Source: Dyadobacter koreensis
GTDB taxonomy: Bacteria > Bacteroidota > Bacteroidia > Cytophagales > Spirosomataceae
DNA: 64,000 nt
Direction: 5' to 3'
Assembly: GCF_900108855.1 (NCBI RefSeq)
Contig: NZ_FNXY01000006.1
Coordinates: 1-64,000, forward strand
Part shown: positions 33,568-42,158 of the stretch, piece by piece
How the letters are laid out: every line of letters starts with the position of its first letter
Numbering within the stretch: position 1 is the first letter of the stretch
The notes under the pieces: model-generated
The model's database searches: none
Told to the model about the DNA's origin: nothing
What the model saw: the letters and a program-made list of their open reading frames with translations, nothing else
Made by a program: the position numbers and the translations under genes

Positions 33568-35973
33568 TTAGAATTTAAAATTATAGGAGACCGATGGTAC
33601 CATAGATCCAATGATCGATACCCGGTGCGCCTGTGTTTGGATGGGCTGATAGGAAGTTACACGGTCTGTAGATTGGGAGAAATAAGTGGAAAAAGCATTC
33701 TTACGGCCATATGTGTTGTAAATCGAGAAGACCCAGAAGTCATGGTTTTTTCTTGCCAGGCCCTTTTTATTAATGGTTTTGCCTTCCATTCTCAGCGACA
33801 GGTCAAGCCGGTGGTAAGGTGTTAACCGGGCATCATTGCGCGCGTTAGTCGTATTGTAGGGTATGAGGATACCCTGCGAAAGATAACGCTGATTGGGGTA
33901 AGTAGTAGGCGTACCTGTTGTAAACGCAAAATCTGCTGTCGTCGACCATTTCTGATTAATCGTGTAGGAGGCTATCACTTTTAAATTATGGGTTTGATCG
34001 AAGCGGGTTGGGTACCATTTCCCGTTGTTGATCCCATCTACTTTTAATTCCGAACGGCTCAGTGTGTAACTGACCCAGCCTGTTATGACCCCTTTTTTCT
34101 TTTGAAGGTATAGCTCCAGTCCATAGGCTCTTCCGTTGCCACTCAGCAAATCACCTTCCAGACGGTCATTATTGAGCAGTTCAGCCCCATTGATGTAATC
34201 AATCTCGTTGGTGGTAGTTCGGTAAAAGGTTTCGGCAGAAAATTCGTACTCGGCATGCTGTCCAAGATCCGTGAAATAGCCCAGTGTATACTGATTGCCC
34301 ACAGCCGGCTTTATATTGTTGGTACTCGGCGTCCAGATATTTAGTGGATTAGAGGCGCTGGTATTGGAAATAAAATGCACGTACTGTGCCGTGCGGCTGA
34401 AACTTGCTTTGATCGATGCCTGGTCAGTGATCTGATATTTGGCAGACATCCTGGGCTCGGGGTTACTGTAAGATGCGATGGACTGCCCGCTTTTGTATTG
34501 GCGCTGGGCAATAGCTGTCCGCTTTCTGCCGGCAATGGTGTCGTTGTAGATATAGGCAGTTCCTGGTCCCAGATAGTTAAAATAAGAGAAGCGGATCCCA
34601 TATTGGAATTCCAGTTTTGAGCCCACCTTTAAGCGGTGACTGATATAACCGGCCATTTCCAGTGCATATTTTTTGGGCTGGCTGCTATCGACAGTTTCTC
34701 CATTGGTTGTCCCCACCGTTTTGGATGGGTTGAACTGATAGTAAGAACTTTCAAGCCCGAATTTCACTTCTGAATTGCTGTTAATGAAATAGCTGAAATC
34801 GGGTTTTACCACGTAATTGCTGATCGCGGAGCTCCAGCTGTATTTGTTGTTCTCATCTTGGTTGAAACCAAGGTTATAATTGTAATTGCTGAATACCGCC
34901 GAAACGTTGGCAAACAATTTACTGCTCAGCACCGTGTTCCAACGAAGTGTTCCAGACTTGTTGCCCCAGTTGAATTTGGCATCATCGGAAAGACCAAAGT
35001 TATCACGACCGAAAAAACCCGAGAGGTACAAGCGGTTCTTTTGGTTTAATGTGTAATTGGTTTTTAGCGTGATATCATAGAAATTTAATCCAAAGTTGTT
35101 GCTGGTCAAAAGGGTGGAAAGACCATCAATGTAGGATCTTCGTACAGCGATCAGATAAGAAGATTTATCTTTGACAAGTGGCCCCTGAACGGCGAGTCTG
35201 CTGAAAATAAAACCCACGCCGCCATCGACTTCGGTCTTCTTGTTGTTACCCTCTTTCAAGCGCACATCAAGAACCGAGCTGATCCGCCCCCCATACTCAG
35301 CCGGGATGGCTCCCTTGTAGAGTTTTACATCCTTGACCGCATCTGGATTAAACACCGAAAAAAAGCCCAGCATATGAGAAGAATTATAAACCGGTGCTTC
35401 GTCAAGCAGCACGAGATTCTGGCCGACACTGCCACCTCTCACATTGAAACCTGATGAGCCTTCACCGACCTGACTAACGCCGGGTAAAAATTGCAGGCTC
35501 TTGACAATATCTACTTCACCCATCAACGCCGGAAGTTTCTGGATGGTTTTGATATCGAGCTTATTAACGCTCATTTCGAAGTTGCGTGAAGTGGAAATCC
35601 GGCTTTCATCTACAATCTTGACTTCATCCAGAACCCTTGACAGAACGGGCAGTTCAACGTTAACGGTAGCATTGCCATCTAGATCGATGTCTTTTACAAT
35701 CTTCTCATAACCAATGTAGGAATATTCAATCGTATACAAACCTTGTGGCAGGGTGATGGAATAAAATCCGTAAGCATTTGTGACAGCGCCTGATGAGGGG
35801 CTTTGCTTCACATAAATGCTCGCGCCAATCAGTGTCTCTCCGTTGCTTTTATCTTTCATGGTTCCACTGATGGTAAATTTATTTTGTCCCATAGCCGTAG
35901 CCGCCGCAGCCAGTACAAGCAGAAAAATGCCGCAGTAAGCACCTGGGGAAAAGGAAATAAAATACTTGCTCAT
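33568..35973 (-). CDS. TonB-dependent receptor with carboxypeptidase-like regulatory domain
   Basis: An 801-residue outer-membrane receptor. A signal peptide (IFLLVLAAAATAMG) is followed by a carboxypeptidase-D-regulatory-like domain (FTISGTMKDKSNGETLIGAS) to about residue 115. The plug holds FNVRGGSVGQNLVLLDEAPV and KGAIPAEYGGRISSVLDV, and the rest is beta-barrel to the terminal FKF. The FNVRGG-LLDEAPVYN-H-G form is typical of receptors paired with DUF4249, whose gene follows. Its start codon overlaps the stop of the upstream gene by four bases (ATGA). Confidence 0.94.
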   Translation of the reverse strand: MSKYFISFSPGAYCGIFLLVLAAAATAMGQNKFTISGTMKDKSNGETLIGASIYVKQSPSSGAVTNAYGFYSITLPQGLYTIEYSYIGYEKIVKDIDLDGNATVNVELPVLSRVLDEVKIVDESRISTSRNFEMSVNKLDIKTIQKLPALMGEVDIVKSLQFLPGVSQVGEGSSGFNVRGGSVGQNLVLLDEAPVYNSSHMLGFFSVFNPDAVKDVKLYKGAIPAEYGGRISSVLDVRLKEGNNKKTEVDGGVGFIFSRLAVQGPLVKDKSSYLIAVRRSYIDGLSTLLTSNNFGLNFYDITLKTNYTLNQKNRLYLSGFFGRDNFGLSDDAKFNWGNKSGTLRWNTVLSSKLFANVSAVFSNYNYNLGFNQDENNKYSWSSAISNYVVKPDFSYFINSNSEVKFGLESSYYQFNPSKTVGTTNGETVDSSQPKKYALEMAGYISHRLKVGSKLEFQYGIRFSYFNYLGPGTAYIYNDTIAGRKRTAIAQRQYKSGQSIASYSNPEPRMSAKYQITDQASIKASFSRTAQYVHFISNTSASNPLNIWTPSTNNIKPAVGNQYTLGYFTDLGQHAEYEFSAETFYRTTTNEIDYINGAELLNNDRLEGDLLSGNGRAYGLELYLQKKKGVITGWVSYTLSRSELKVDGINNGKWYPTRFDQTHNLKVIASYTINQKWSTTADFAFTTGTPTTYPNQRYLSQGILIPYNTTNARNDARLTPYHRLDLSLRMEGKTINKKGLARKNHDFWVFSIYNTYGRKNAFSTYFSQSTDRVTSYQPIQTQAHRVSIIGSMVPSVSYNFKF

Positions 35974-37220
35974 TTTTTGTTAATAAGGGGAAAAGGTAGT
36001 TTTTTAAGACTGTTAGCGTTCAGGATATAACCTAAGCCGACATTAAGATTAAATCCTCGTATTGCGTCGACTTTACCCGCACTTTCGAAATTGGCGGAAT
36101 GGATGTACCGAAGGTGGGCACCAAGCGTAAATCGCTTGGCAAATCGCAGATCAATACCAGTGCCAATTGTGGTATGGAAGACCATTCTGACTTCTGAATT
36201 CAGGTTAGGCCTCGTGCCCGAACTCATCGCGCCTGGATTCATCTTACCTCCAAAGACCAGTACCTGGACTATCCCTGATCCCAGCAAAAAATAGGGGTGG
36301 ACCCTGACTCTCGGAAGCGCATATTTGAAGCCGATGGTCAGCGGCATAACCATGCCTCCCCCGGTTCTCAAACTTCCACCTGTCGTCGTTTCCTGGGTTT
36401 GTGGAACCTTTATTCTTCCGATATCGATAAACCAGGCGATCGAATCGTTCATCCATTTGGTAAGGTGTATATCCAGAAAGGAGTGGGCATTATATAATTT
36501 CGCGTATGTTCCGTCTGTGACGCCCGTATGAACCGAGCCAAGCATTGCGAACCCACCGTATCTTACTTCCAATATCACACGGTTATGTAACCTGTATTCC
36601 TTTAGAGAATCGATCGGGTCCATCTTTTTTCGTACCGCAGGATTGTCCCACAAAGAGTATGTCGTATCGGCTTGGATGGTTTTTTTTAGCAGGTTTTGGA
36701 CGCTGCCGAGTGCGGATAGGCTGTCATTGTTATTTGTCTGTATCCAGGTTTGGTAATCGTTTAGAAGTTTGGGATACTTTTGCCGGAACTTTTGCGCAAT
36801 ACATTCACTACTCTTGTCGCTGAAAATAAATACGCGGTTTCTATCATGGTGAAAATTGTTATAAGTATCGTCAAGAATGAATTTTAAAAACTCCATATCG
36901 TTATCCAGTGAAGCATCGCCATTGCAATTCCAGACATTTTTAACTGCATTAGGGAAAATAAAGATGGTTGGTTCTTTCACTGATTTCCATAGAATTTTTG
37001 CAAATGCGTCCCGGGCAGTTTCCCCATTTTTATGTAAAATGATCACAACGGGTTTATCACTGTGATAATCATTATTGCTGCTATTAGTATAATAAAGAAA
37101 ACTCCTGTTTACACCTTCAATAGTATTTACAAAAACACGCTGTGCAGAGGATTTATATGAAAAAAGAATAAGTGAAAATATAAATATTCCGACTTGGTGC
37201 TTGTTTAGAAATGACGCCAT
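35970..37220 (-). CDS. esterase-like domain fused to an outer-membrane beta-barrel
   Basis: A 416-residue exported protein with signal up to about residue 27 (LILFSYKSSAQ). Residues 30-150 resemble the alpha/beta-hydrolase fold of poly(hydroxybutyrate)-depolymerase-like esterases (PVVIILHKNGETARDAFAKI, TIFIFPNAVKNVWNCNGD). The nucleophile elbow reads VFIFSDKSSE and lacks the G-x-S-x-G motif, so it is probably inactive. Residues about 225-416 look like an outer-membrane barrel (EVRYGGFAMLGSVHTG, VHPYFLLGSGIVQVLVFG, LGAHLRYIHSANFESAG). It starts the receptor operon. A true fusion of this kind is unusual. Confidence 0.75.
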   Translation of the reverse strand: MASFLNKHQVGIFIFSLILFSYKSSAQRVFVNTIEGVNRSFLYYTNSSNNDYHSDKPVVIILHKNGETARDAFAKILWKSVKEPTIFIFPNAVKNVWNCNGDASLDNDMEFLKFILDDTYNNFHHDRNRVFIFSDKSSECIAQKFRQKYPKLLNDYQTWIQTNNNDSLSALGSVQNLLKKTIQADTTYSLWDNPAVRKKMDPIDSLKEYRLHNRVILEVRYGGFAMLGSVHTGVTDGTYAKLYNAHSFLDIHLTKWMNDSIAWFIDIGRIKVPQTQETTTGGSLRTGGGMVMPLTIGFKYALPRVRVHPYFLLGSGIVQVLVFGGKMNPGAMSSGTRPNLNSEVRMVFHTTIGTGIDLRFAKRFTLGAHLRYIHSANFESAGKVDAIRGFNLNVGLGYILNANSLKKLPFPLINKK

Positions 37221-37362
37221 AATAAAAGGGTATAGTACTGCTTGTTCGATGCAAACAGGTACTTGCTTTTAAATAGAATTTGTGAAAAGTGTAGATAATT
37301 ATGGGTCTTTTGTAGATAAGAGAGACGAATGAGCAATCGCCGCCCGTGAGAGTCGGTCTGTT

Positions 37363-37500
37363 GTCTTCTATTGATATGGCTTGACAATTTGAGTAAAACA
37401 GTCAGCAAGTCACATTCACACTTTACTGCAAAATGCAGGATATAGTGAAGAATTAAATGGAGAAGCAGACATTCAATTTCGGCTTGTTAATCTGGTAATC
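37363..37500 (+). mobile_element. IS3-family element remnant, left end only
   Basis: GTCTTCTATTGATATGGCTT plus GACAA (37363-37387) matches the ends at 29903 and 1279. It is followed by a frame reading SHIHTLLQNAGYSEELNGEA, which aligns with SHIQSLLQSREYSEELKEEV of the copy at 29953. Homology fades after 37490. Only the first 100 or so bases of the element survive. Confidence 0.65.
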
Positions 37501-37649
37501 AGGATCGTTTTTTGAGTACCAGGAAATAGTGATAGATCAATACATACAGTTTTAATAGCTTAGGGTAGAACTGTCCGGGCTGGGTATGGGGTTGCTGCAT
37601 TAAGGTTTGGATTGATGCTCATTCAGCTGACAATTTTTGCAATTTGCTG

Positions 37650-37868
37650 TCAGGTAATTGGCGTTGAGGGTTCCCTCTTAGTTCGATATCCGAAATCGAA
37701 TTCTTTCACGTTTTTCAAATGCGCTGATTTATGATATTTTATCCCGAACGTAAATTGCCATCGAGCTTCCTCTAACTGTTCAAGGTTTTTTCTTATTTCT
37801 GGAGTCGTTTTGATAAAAAAAAATCCTGTGTTTTCGGTGGTGTCCTCTAAAACCTTGATTTTCTTTTC
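37650..37868 (-). pseudogene. unassigned truncated reading frame
   Basis: A 72-codon open frame without a start codon, beginning after a TAA: EKKIKVLEDTTENTGFFFIK, RKNLEQLEEARWQFTFG, YHKSAHLKNVKEFDFGYRTK and a stop at 37650. The composition looks coding, but I do not recognise a family. It lies between the IS remnant and the serine hydrolase and is probably the end of a lost gene. Confidence 0.3.
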
Positions 37869-37951
37869 TTAAATCGTTATGAAGCAAATAGGTGCCTGTA
37901 TTTCACAATCCTTTAATTAACCTAACCTGCATAAATCGCCCTAAATAGCTA

Positions 37952-39694
37952 TTATTTTTCGACAAGATCGCAGTCGGTAACCAAGCCGTCGGAGGTCAGA
38001 TGGACGAGTATATAGGTATCCGGCTGATTGGACTTCAATTGGTAAGTTACGATTTCGGTTACGTCGCTTTCATGGCGTTTAATTCCACGGCCTGCGACGT
38101 TTTCTGAATGAATAAACGACAATGATTTCAAGGTTTGCGGCTCTGGCATTCCTCCTGCAAAATCGCGTCTGGCTCCCGAAGTGAGGCCTGATGCTTCTTC
38201 TAATATTTTGCCACCTTTTACCATAGCCTGCAAAGCCGCCATGATTTTGGGTGTGCGTGACGGATCAGGATCGGCATTGGTTTTATGTCGATCAGCGAGC
38301 GGCCCTATACGCGGTACAGTTCGCTCATAGTGTTGATCATTGTCTTGAAGTGTGAAGCCAGTCACATTTCCTTTGGCGTCGGGATTGAAGGTCACAGAAA
38401 CATTACGATCAGTCGATGTAAACTTATTACTGCCGACAGGCACAAATTCTTCATCAATAAAACCATCTTCTATCGTAAAAAGTCGCTGATTTTCAGCATC
38501 AAAAGTGACGATTCGGTTATTAAATAATTCATATCGACCTTCGAAAGCCTGTAAGGTTTCGGAATTCACATCTACCGCCGCCGGTTTAGTCTTTACGGGA
38601 AATCCATCCCACTTGTAATATTCAGCGATAAAATCAACAATTCTACCCATCATATGCGAGTTATCATTCGTATTGATCATGATCACAATGCCTTGTCCTT
38701 TATCCACACTAGCGGTAAGTAACGCATCAAAACCTTCATCGCGCCCGTTATGACCGAAGCGGAGTGTAGTGCTGTCGCCCTGCAAAAAAACACCAAGTCC
38801 ATCCATGTTTTTCTGATCTGTCAACATTTGGCGGGCCATAGATTGAGATAATACACTTCCTGCTTTTCCGGCATAAGCATTCTGAATATCAATCGCGAAT
38901 CGAGCCAGGTCTGACGGCGTGGTCCACAATCCCGCTGCTGCCATCTCAGGATAAATGTGCCAGCGACCTTCCACGACACTTCGATTGTTGATGTGCCCGG
39001 TTGCCGTCAATTTTGCCAGTTCCGGAGGTAGAGGTTGTTGGTAGGTACTATTTTTCATACCAAGTGGCGAAAGCACATTATTTTTCATAAAGCCCGGAAA
39101 AGCAGTACCAGTCGCATCTTCCATCAGCTGTTGCATAACAGTATAACCGCCACCTGAATACCTCCATCGGGAGCCGGGAACAAAGTCTACGCGAACCGGT
39201 GATGTGTTGGCGGGAGCTTCCCCATCCAGAATCTGGACTGCCGAGGGAATCTTTGTGTCCACAGTGTATCCCGGAAATCCGTGCACGGTCAGCCCGGCAG
39301 TATGACTGAGTATTCCACGCAGTGTAACTTTTTTGTCATTTGTAAATTCATTATCAGGAACTTTCCAACTTTTAAGCTTGACGTTAACATTCTCATCCAG
39401 AAAAAGTTTATTATGTTCAACAAGATAAAGAGCGCCCATAGCCGCAACCGATTTACTAACCGAGCCTGCCTGAAACAATGTGTTCGTCGTGACAGGTATC
39501 TTTTTATTCTTATCAATAAATCCATATGACTGGGCCTTCAGGATTTTTCCGTCCTGAATAATAGCCAGGGACAAACCGGGAATACCCCGTTTCTGCATCT
39601 GGCTCCGGATGAAATTGTCCAGATCATCGGCCTGTACTTGTAATACAAAAAATAATATAAAGGAAAGAATTAGAAAGAGCTGTTTGTTTTTCAT
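37952..39694 (-). CDS. serine hydrolase (class C beta-lactamase/esterase family)
   Basis: A 580-residue exported enzyme. I prefer the start at 39694 (MKNKQLFLILSFILFFVLQV), which gives a clean signal peptide; a longer frame reaches 39718. The active-site motif is SVSK (Ser78/Lys81 from this start) in FQAGSVSKSVAAM, then YSG in RWRYSGGGYTVMQQ, and HNGRDEGF in place of KTG. After the catalytic domain (to about 390) comes a 180-residue tail with DUF3471-like beta segments. Members cleave beta-lactams, esters or D-peptides; activity is not predictable here. It stands alone. Confidence 0.9.
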   Translation of the reverse strand: MKNKQLFLILSFILFFVLQVQADDLDNFIRSQMQKRGIPGLSLAIIQDGKILKAQSYGFIDKNKKIPVTTNTLFQAGSVSKSVAAMGALYLVEHNKLFLDENVNVKLKSWKVPDNEFTNDKKVTLRGILSHTAGLTVHGFPGYTVDTKIPSAVQILDGEAPANTSPVRVDFVPGSRWRYSGGGYTVMQQLMEDATGTAFPGFMKNNVLSPLGMKNSTYQQPLPPELAKLTATGHINNRSVVEGRWHIYPEMAAAGLWTTPSDLARFAIDIQNAYAGKAGSVLSQSMARQMLTDQKNMDGLGVFLQGDSTTLRFGHNGRDEGFDALLTASVDKGQGIVIMINTNDNSHMMGRIVDFIAEYYKWDGFPVKTKPAAVDVNSETLQAFEGRYELFNNRIVTFDAENQRLFTIEDGFIDEEFVPVGSNKFTSTDRNVSVTFNPDAKGNVTGFTLQDNDQHYERTVPRIGPLADRHKTNADPDPSRTPKIMAALQAMVKGGKILEEASGLTSGARRDFAGGMPEPQTLKSLSFIHSENVAGRGIKRHESDVTEIVTYQLKSNQPDTYILVHLTSDGLVTDCDLVEK

Positions 39695-39718
39695 GGGTGG
39701 TTTGGTCGGAATGGTCAT

Positions 39719-39945
39719 TTATCTCGAATATTGGATTAGAATTTCACAGAAATCATCGGCTGTCCGAAAGAGCCTCTTATAGCAAAACCGGAGCAGTGGC
39801 ACGAACAGTTCTTTTATTTTCTTTTCTGGGATTTTGTCAAAGCTAAAAATTATCATCCTCGCGTTTGCCAGGCATTCGGTAAAAGAAGGTTAACGAAACG
39901 TAAAAGAAGGTTAACCAAACGTAAATTCTGCTTTTACGGACTACT
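39719..39945 (+). repeat. intergenic region with 21-bp tandem repeat
   Basis: Positions 39879-39899 and 39900-39920 are two copies of GTAAAAGAAGGTTAACSAAAC differing by one base, with the first five bases of a third copy after. Each copy holds GTTAAC. No gene is seen around it. A regulator-binding role or a short copy-number repeat are both possible. Confidence 0.6.
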
Positions 39946-40077
39946 ATGGATTTCGCCACTAAGAAATTGGATATCCTTAACATAAAACATGGCATGAAGC
40001 AAGCGATGACACCTGATGGAAGTACAACGTCTGTTGGTAGGTTTATCCGTGAAATTAAGAGAACGGTGGTTAAGTAA
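39946..40077 (+). CDS. small hypothetical ORF (43 aa)
   Basis: It starts MDFATKKLDILNIKHGMKQA, continues MTPDGSTTSVGRFIREIKRT and ends VVK. It has ordinary codon use and starts 20 bases after the 21-bp tandem repeat, which may be its control region. I recognise no family, and it may be a fragment. Confidence 0.3.
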   Translation: MDFATKKLDILNIKHGMKQAMTPDGSTTSVGRFIREIKRTVVK

Positions 40078-40157
40078 ATGATTTTTTAAAGCGGATAACA
40101 GGAACCTGATTTCAGGCTTCTACTTTTTTTAAATATTTGTAACTTTCGCCTTTCTAA

Positions 40158-40766
40158 ATGAATATGGTCGACAAAGAAGTAACTACATTTACTCCATCGA
40201 ACCGGCAGGAATGGCGGACGTGGTTAGAGCAAAACCACTCCCATAAGCAAGCTGTCTGGCTGATCTACCATAAAAAAAGCGCTCAGATACCCTCCATAAC
40301 CTGGAGTGAAGCTGTCGATGAGGCACTCTGTTTTGGTTGGATAGACAGCCTGGCAAAGCCAGTTGATAGTCAGCGATATATGCAATTTTTTTCTAAAAGA
40401 AAACCCAAAAGTGGTTGGTCAAAGATAAATAAGGATAAAGTAGAAAAACTTATTGAAGACGGACTGATGGCATCCGCGGGATTCGCAGTCATTGAAACTG
40501 CAAAACAAAATGGATCCTGGCCTCTTTTAGACGAAGTAGAAAACATTGTAGTTCCTGCGGACCTTGATGAAGCACTCGCGGACAATCCGGCTGCCTATGA
40601 GTTCTTTCAAACGCTAAGCAGGTCTGATAAACGGAATTTGCTACAATGGCTGGTTTTAGCAAAAAAGATTGAAACCCGCGAAAAACGGATTAAGGAAATT
40701 ATCGAATTTGCGGCTCAAAAACTGAAACCGGGTATCCTTAAATGGACAAAAAAACCTAAGCCATGA
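40158..40766 (+). CDS. YdeI/OmpD-associated family protein
   Basis: A 202-residue cytosolic protein of the YdeI family: EWRTWLEQNHSHKQAVWLIY, then ITWSEAVDEALCFGWIDSLA, YMQFFSKRKPKSGWSKINKD, and the C-terminal helical LSRSDKRNLLQWLVLAKKIE with repeated TREKRI. Members are widespread and of unclear role, with links to antimicrobial-peptide or bacteriocin tolerance in some species. It stands alone with its own upstream region. Confidence 0.9.
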   Translation: MNMVDKEVTTFTPSNRQEWRTWLEQNHSHKQAVWLIYHKKSAQIPSITWSEAVDEALCFGWIDSLAKPVDSQRYMQFFSKRKPKSGWSKINKDKVEKLIEDGLMASAGFAVIETAKQNGSWPLLDEVENIVVPADLDEALADNPAAYEFFQTLSRSDKRNLLQWLVLAKKIETREKRIKEIIEFAAQKLKPGILKWTKKPKP

Positions 40767-40813
40767 CAGATTCCGAAGTTTCTAGACTTTTGTGTACGGA
40801 AGCTTGCTTACAG

Positions 40814-40969
40814 TGCGCCAAGTAAAACGGATAATTTCTGCAACAGAGCTGAATGGCGGCATGTTGTCACATGCGCCAGGTATTCCGGAATTTCCTGTCT
40901 GATCGTATCAGCAGCCTTGTCATAGCTGATGAGTCTTTCACGGCACGTCACAAATTCGTCGTTCTCATT
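40814..40969 (-). other. short open frame without start
   Basis: The minus strand between 40814 and 40969 is open and reads EFVTCRERLISYDKAADTIR, QEIPEYLAHVTTCRHSALLQ, KLSVLLGAL. It begins after the stop of the AraC-type gene and has no ATG. It could be the 3' piece of a lost gene. No family is recognised. Confidence 0.25.
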
Positions 40970-41842
40970 CTATTTGTTTGAGAATGCCAAAACATAGCTG
41001 GCTGGCGTTTTTCCTGTAATTTGCTTGAACTGTTTGTGAAAACAGGTTGTATTTTGAAAACCACTTTCATAGCAAATTTGCTTTATGCTCCGGTTATTGT
41101 TTATAAGCATTTTACAAGCATAACCAACCCTGATTTCAGTTACAAATTGAGAGAACTGCTTGCCAGTCCGAGACTTAAAATATCGACAAAAGGAATTTGG
41201 AGAAAGTCCGGCAATAGAGGCAATAGTTTCCAACTTTATCTTTTCGGTGAAGTTGTTGAGGGTGTATTTGTAAATCGCGTTAATCCTCTCGTTTTCCTGT
41301 TCGAGACTGTCATTTCGAAAACCCAGAGAGGCGAGCCAATCATTTTCATCCGCCAGATTCGCTGCGATTAAGCATTCGATCAGCAAAAGTACGCGACGTG
41401 GTCCTTCCGCAGAATGTAGTTTTTCCATAAGAGAAATTACAGTACTGCCGGTTTCTCCTTTCAGGGATATTCCCCTTTTAGCTTTCTCAAGAACATTTTT
41501 TAAGACTGCGTTTTCCGCCAAACATAAAAATTGTTCGCCCCAAAAAGTTTCGGTGAAATGGATAACCGTAGAATAAGGTTTCTCAACACTTCCTGTCTCT
41601 GCTGAATCTTCTAAATCATAATGCCAATAATGAGGTAGATTAGCTCCTACCAAAACTACATCACCGGCGTAGAATGGACGTATGTCATCCCCGACGAACT
41701 GCGTGCCACTCCCTTTGTGGAAACAAATCAACTCAACTTCCTGATGGCAATGCCAACGGCTATTAATATTGGGAATCAGCTCCTTTCTAACGCTGAAAGA
41801 TCTATTTGGGCTCGTTGCTACCTGGAGTTTATGTGGCCTCAT
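40970..41842 (-). CDS. AraC family transcriptional regulator
   Basis: A 290-residue regulator with an N-terminal cupin domain (NINSRWHCHQEVELICFHKG, then AGDVVLVGANLPHYWHYD) that usually senses a sugar. The C-terminal AraC domain has KLETIASIAGLSPNSFCRYF and IKQICYESGFQNTTCFHKQF, ending TGKTPASY. It is divergent from the SusC/SusD/GH95 locus 316 bases away, so it is the likely local regulator of fucoside use. Confidence 0.92.
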   Translation of the reverse strand: MRPHKLQVATSPNRSFSVRKELIPNINSRWHCHQEVELICFHKGSGTQFVGDDIRPFYAGDVVLVGANLPHYWHYDLEDSAETGSVEKPYSTVIHFTETFWGEQFLCLAENAVLKNVLEKAKRGISLKGETGSTVISLMEKLHSAEGPRRVLLLIECLIAANLADENDWLASLGFRNDSLEQENERINAIYKYTLNNFTEKIKLETIASIAGLSPNSFCRYFKSRTGKQFSQFVTEIRVGYACKMLINNNRSIKQICYESGFQNTTCFHKQFKQITGKTPASYVLAFSNK

Positions 41843-42158
41843 AATGTTATTTGAGCTTAGGGAAAATAGTAAATCTATGCTGGTAGTCTATGAGAAAGGT
41901 AAAAAGTTAGTTTTTAATTGTACTAACCTGGTGACTTTCAGTGTAATGTTGAAAAAACACAAATAAAAATGAAAAATATTATTAAATGGTAAAATAACTT
42001 AATAACTGGATAATATTACAAATTTTGTTCTTGCTTTATATATTTTCTTTGTATTCTCCAATGACTGCTGATTTTGACCATTTCTAAACTTGGAGCAAGT
42101 CAAACAGTAGCCGGCAGATTTTAGTCTTATCACAAGAATTAAACTAAACAATTTCCAT
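41843..42158 (+). other. divergent promoter region of AraC and SusC genes
   Basis: No gene is seen. The stretch is AT-rich and should hold both promoters and any AraC site. TTTTG at 42023 with TTTCTTTG at 42044 is only a poor match to the Bacteroidota consensus (16-base spacer). Confidence 0.4.

Noticed and set aside
42023-42051. TTTTG with TTTCTTTG as a promoter of the SusC gene.
   Set aside because: The spacer is too short and the -7 box lacks the TA.
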